From positions 1 through 7,255 of the forward strand of contig JACDBO010000252.1 in assembly GCA_013694885.1 (NCBI GenBank): 7,255 bases of DNA, read 5' to 3'. The position numbers were made by a program, and so were the translations under genes. The notes beneath the pieces were generated by a model. The model did not search any database and was not told the DNA's origin. It worked only from the letters and a program-made list of their open reading frames with translations. This DNA is from Chloroflexia bacterium (lineage in GTDB: Bacteria > Chloroflexota > Chloroflexia > Thermomicrobiales > UBA6265). The first letter of the stretch is position 1, and each line of letters begins with the position of its first letter. Positions 6,305-7,255 of this stretch are shown in pieces.

Positions 6305-7255
6305 CGCGCGAGGCGGCGACACTCTACCGTTCCTGACATCGAAAGAGGACTTTCAGTCGTTCGCGAGCGATGCCCGAGATCGCTGGAGCGAACTCTGGGA
6401 AGGCACCAGGACCGTCGTCAGCGTTGGCGTTGGCAGTAGCTCGATCGCCAAGGGCGCGCTCGACATCCTTGCCATCTGTCGCCAGGAATTGGGCGAGAGC
6501 GCGGTGGTTCGGGAGGTCAGCGGCAATGGCGCGTTCTGGATGGAACCTTGGGTCGAGGTCCGCCGTCCCGGTGAGCCGCCCGTTGTCTTTGGCCCCGTTA
6601 AAAACGATGACGTACCAGCTGTCCTGGCCGGTGCGCGACGGGATCTAGCCGTCGGCGTTCGTGGTGAGAGCACGCACGATGGCATTCCACCGCTGAGCGA
6701 ACATCCCTTCTTCAGCAACCAGACGCCCATCCTCATGCGGAACTCCGGCGTCATTGACCCGGATTCGATCGAGGAGGCGATCGCGCGCGGTGCTTACCAG
6801 GGCTATTTCCAGGTTCTGTTCGAGATGAGCCAGGAGGAAGCCATTGCCGAAGTGACCGCCGCGCAGGTTCGGGGCCGAGGGGGTGGCGGATTTCCGGCCG
6901 GGATCAAGTGGGAGAGTGGGCGCAAGGCGCGCAACACGCCCAAGTTCGTCGTCTGCAACAGTCACGAGGGCGAACCAAATGTCTACAAAGATCGCCATCT
7001 GCACGAGTGCGATCCGCACCGCATTCTCGAAGGCATCCTGATTGGCTGTATCGCGTGCGGGGCCGAGCGAGGTTACAACTACATCGGCGGTGAGTATCCG
7101 CTCGCCATTGCCCGCTTTCGCAAGGCGGTCGAGGATGCGGAGCGGCTTGGACTGATCGGCAACAACATCCTGGGCAGTGGAAAGAGCGTTGCCTTGCGGC
7201 TGCGGACCGGTGGCGGCGCCTACATCTGCGGCGAGGCCTCGGCGATGATGTATTC
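6297..7255 (+). CDS. NuoF-family FMN/NAD(P)H-binding flavoprotein, FdsB-like formate dehydrogenase beta subunit type (5' part, runs off the window)
   Basis: The frame is open from ATG 6297 to the window end (319 codons), so the C-terminal [4Fe-4S] region is not seen. NuoF-type proteins pass electrons between NAD(H), FMN and Fe-S clusters. Residues about 38-112 form a thioredoxin-like domain. It resembles the N-terminus of FdsB from NAD-dependent formate dehydrogenases (GNGAFWMEPWVEV at 76-88, then FGPVKNDDVPAV at 98-109) and lacks the four cluster cysteines. Complex I NuoF has no such domain. The FMN domain shows RGRGGGGFPAGIKW (192-205), CNSHEGEPN (220-228), YKDR (230-233), GEYPLA (265-270) and GGGAYICGEAS (305-315). 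Usual forms are NADE and GEE, so His223 and Ala314 are unusual, as is an extra CxxC (251-254). The gene overlaps its upstream partner by 8 bp. A catalytic FdsA-type gene would be expected downstream. A diverged NuoF of another complex is the alternative. Confidence 0.85.
   Translation, partial: MTDARGGDTLPFLTSKEDFQSFASDARDRWSELWEGTRTVVSVGVGSSSIAKGALDILAICRQELGESAVVREVSGNGAFWMEPWVEVRRPGEPPVVFGPVKNDDVPAVLAGARRDLAVGVRGESTHDGIPPLSEHPFFSNQTPILMRNSGVIDPDSIEEAIARGAYQGYFQVLFEMSQEEAIAEVTAAQVRGRGGGGFPAGIKWESGRKARNTPKFVVCNSHEGEPNVYKDRHLHECDPHRILEGILIGCIACGAERGYNYIGGEYPLAIARFRKAVEDAERLGLIGNNILGSGKSVALRLRTGGGAYICGEASAMMY

Noticed and set aside
1..7255. CRISPR arrays, insertion sequences, tRNA genes, phage or defence genes
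   Set aside because: I found no repeated spaced units, transposase-like frames, target duplications or cloverleaf signatures. Gene content and base composition look uniform and chromosomal.

Overview
This GC-rich window carries genes on the + strand only. It looks like a chromosomal segment from a Chloroflexota bacterium, most plausibly class Thermomicrobia (Sphaerobacter, Thermomicrobium or Nitrolancea relatives). That placement is inferred from protein style and from the gene order gap-pgk-tpiA-secG-tatA-lepB-BFN. It was not tested by a search. I see no mobile element, CRISPR array, tRNA or rRNA.

Region 1 (1-2420) is lower-glycolysis housekeeping: the 3' end of a type I glyceraldehyde-3-phosphate dehydrogenase gene, then complete phosphoglycerate kinase and triosephosphate isomerase. 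They are closely packed (45 bp, then an ATGA overlap) and are probably one transcript.

Region 2 (2421-4167) is a protein-export block: SecG, TatA and signal peptidase I. Promoter-like extended -10 elements precede secG and tatA. A strong intrinsic terminator lies between tatA and lepB, so lepB probably starts a new transcript.

Region 3 (4168-5386) holds a bifunctional-nuclease-domain (DUF151) protein with a 197-bp leader that can fold, and a small uncharacterised protein with two CxxC pairs, probably a zinc ribbon.

Region 4 (5387-7255) begins with a 339-bp non-coding stretch containing inverted repeats and an extended -10 element. It leads into two translationally coupled genes: a NuoE-family [2Fe-2S] subunit and a NuoF-family flavoprotein that runs off the window end. 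The NuoF-like protein has a thioredoxin-fold-like N-terminal domain without the four cluster cysteines. This matches the beta subunit of soluble NAD-dependent molybdenum/tungsten formate dehydrogenases (FdsB) better than complex I NuoF. It also carries changes at normally conserved FMN/NADH-site residues (NADE to NSHE, GEE to GEA). This diverged diaphorase pair is the most interesting part of the window. The rest is conserved housekeeping, and I find no convincing new multi-gene system.
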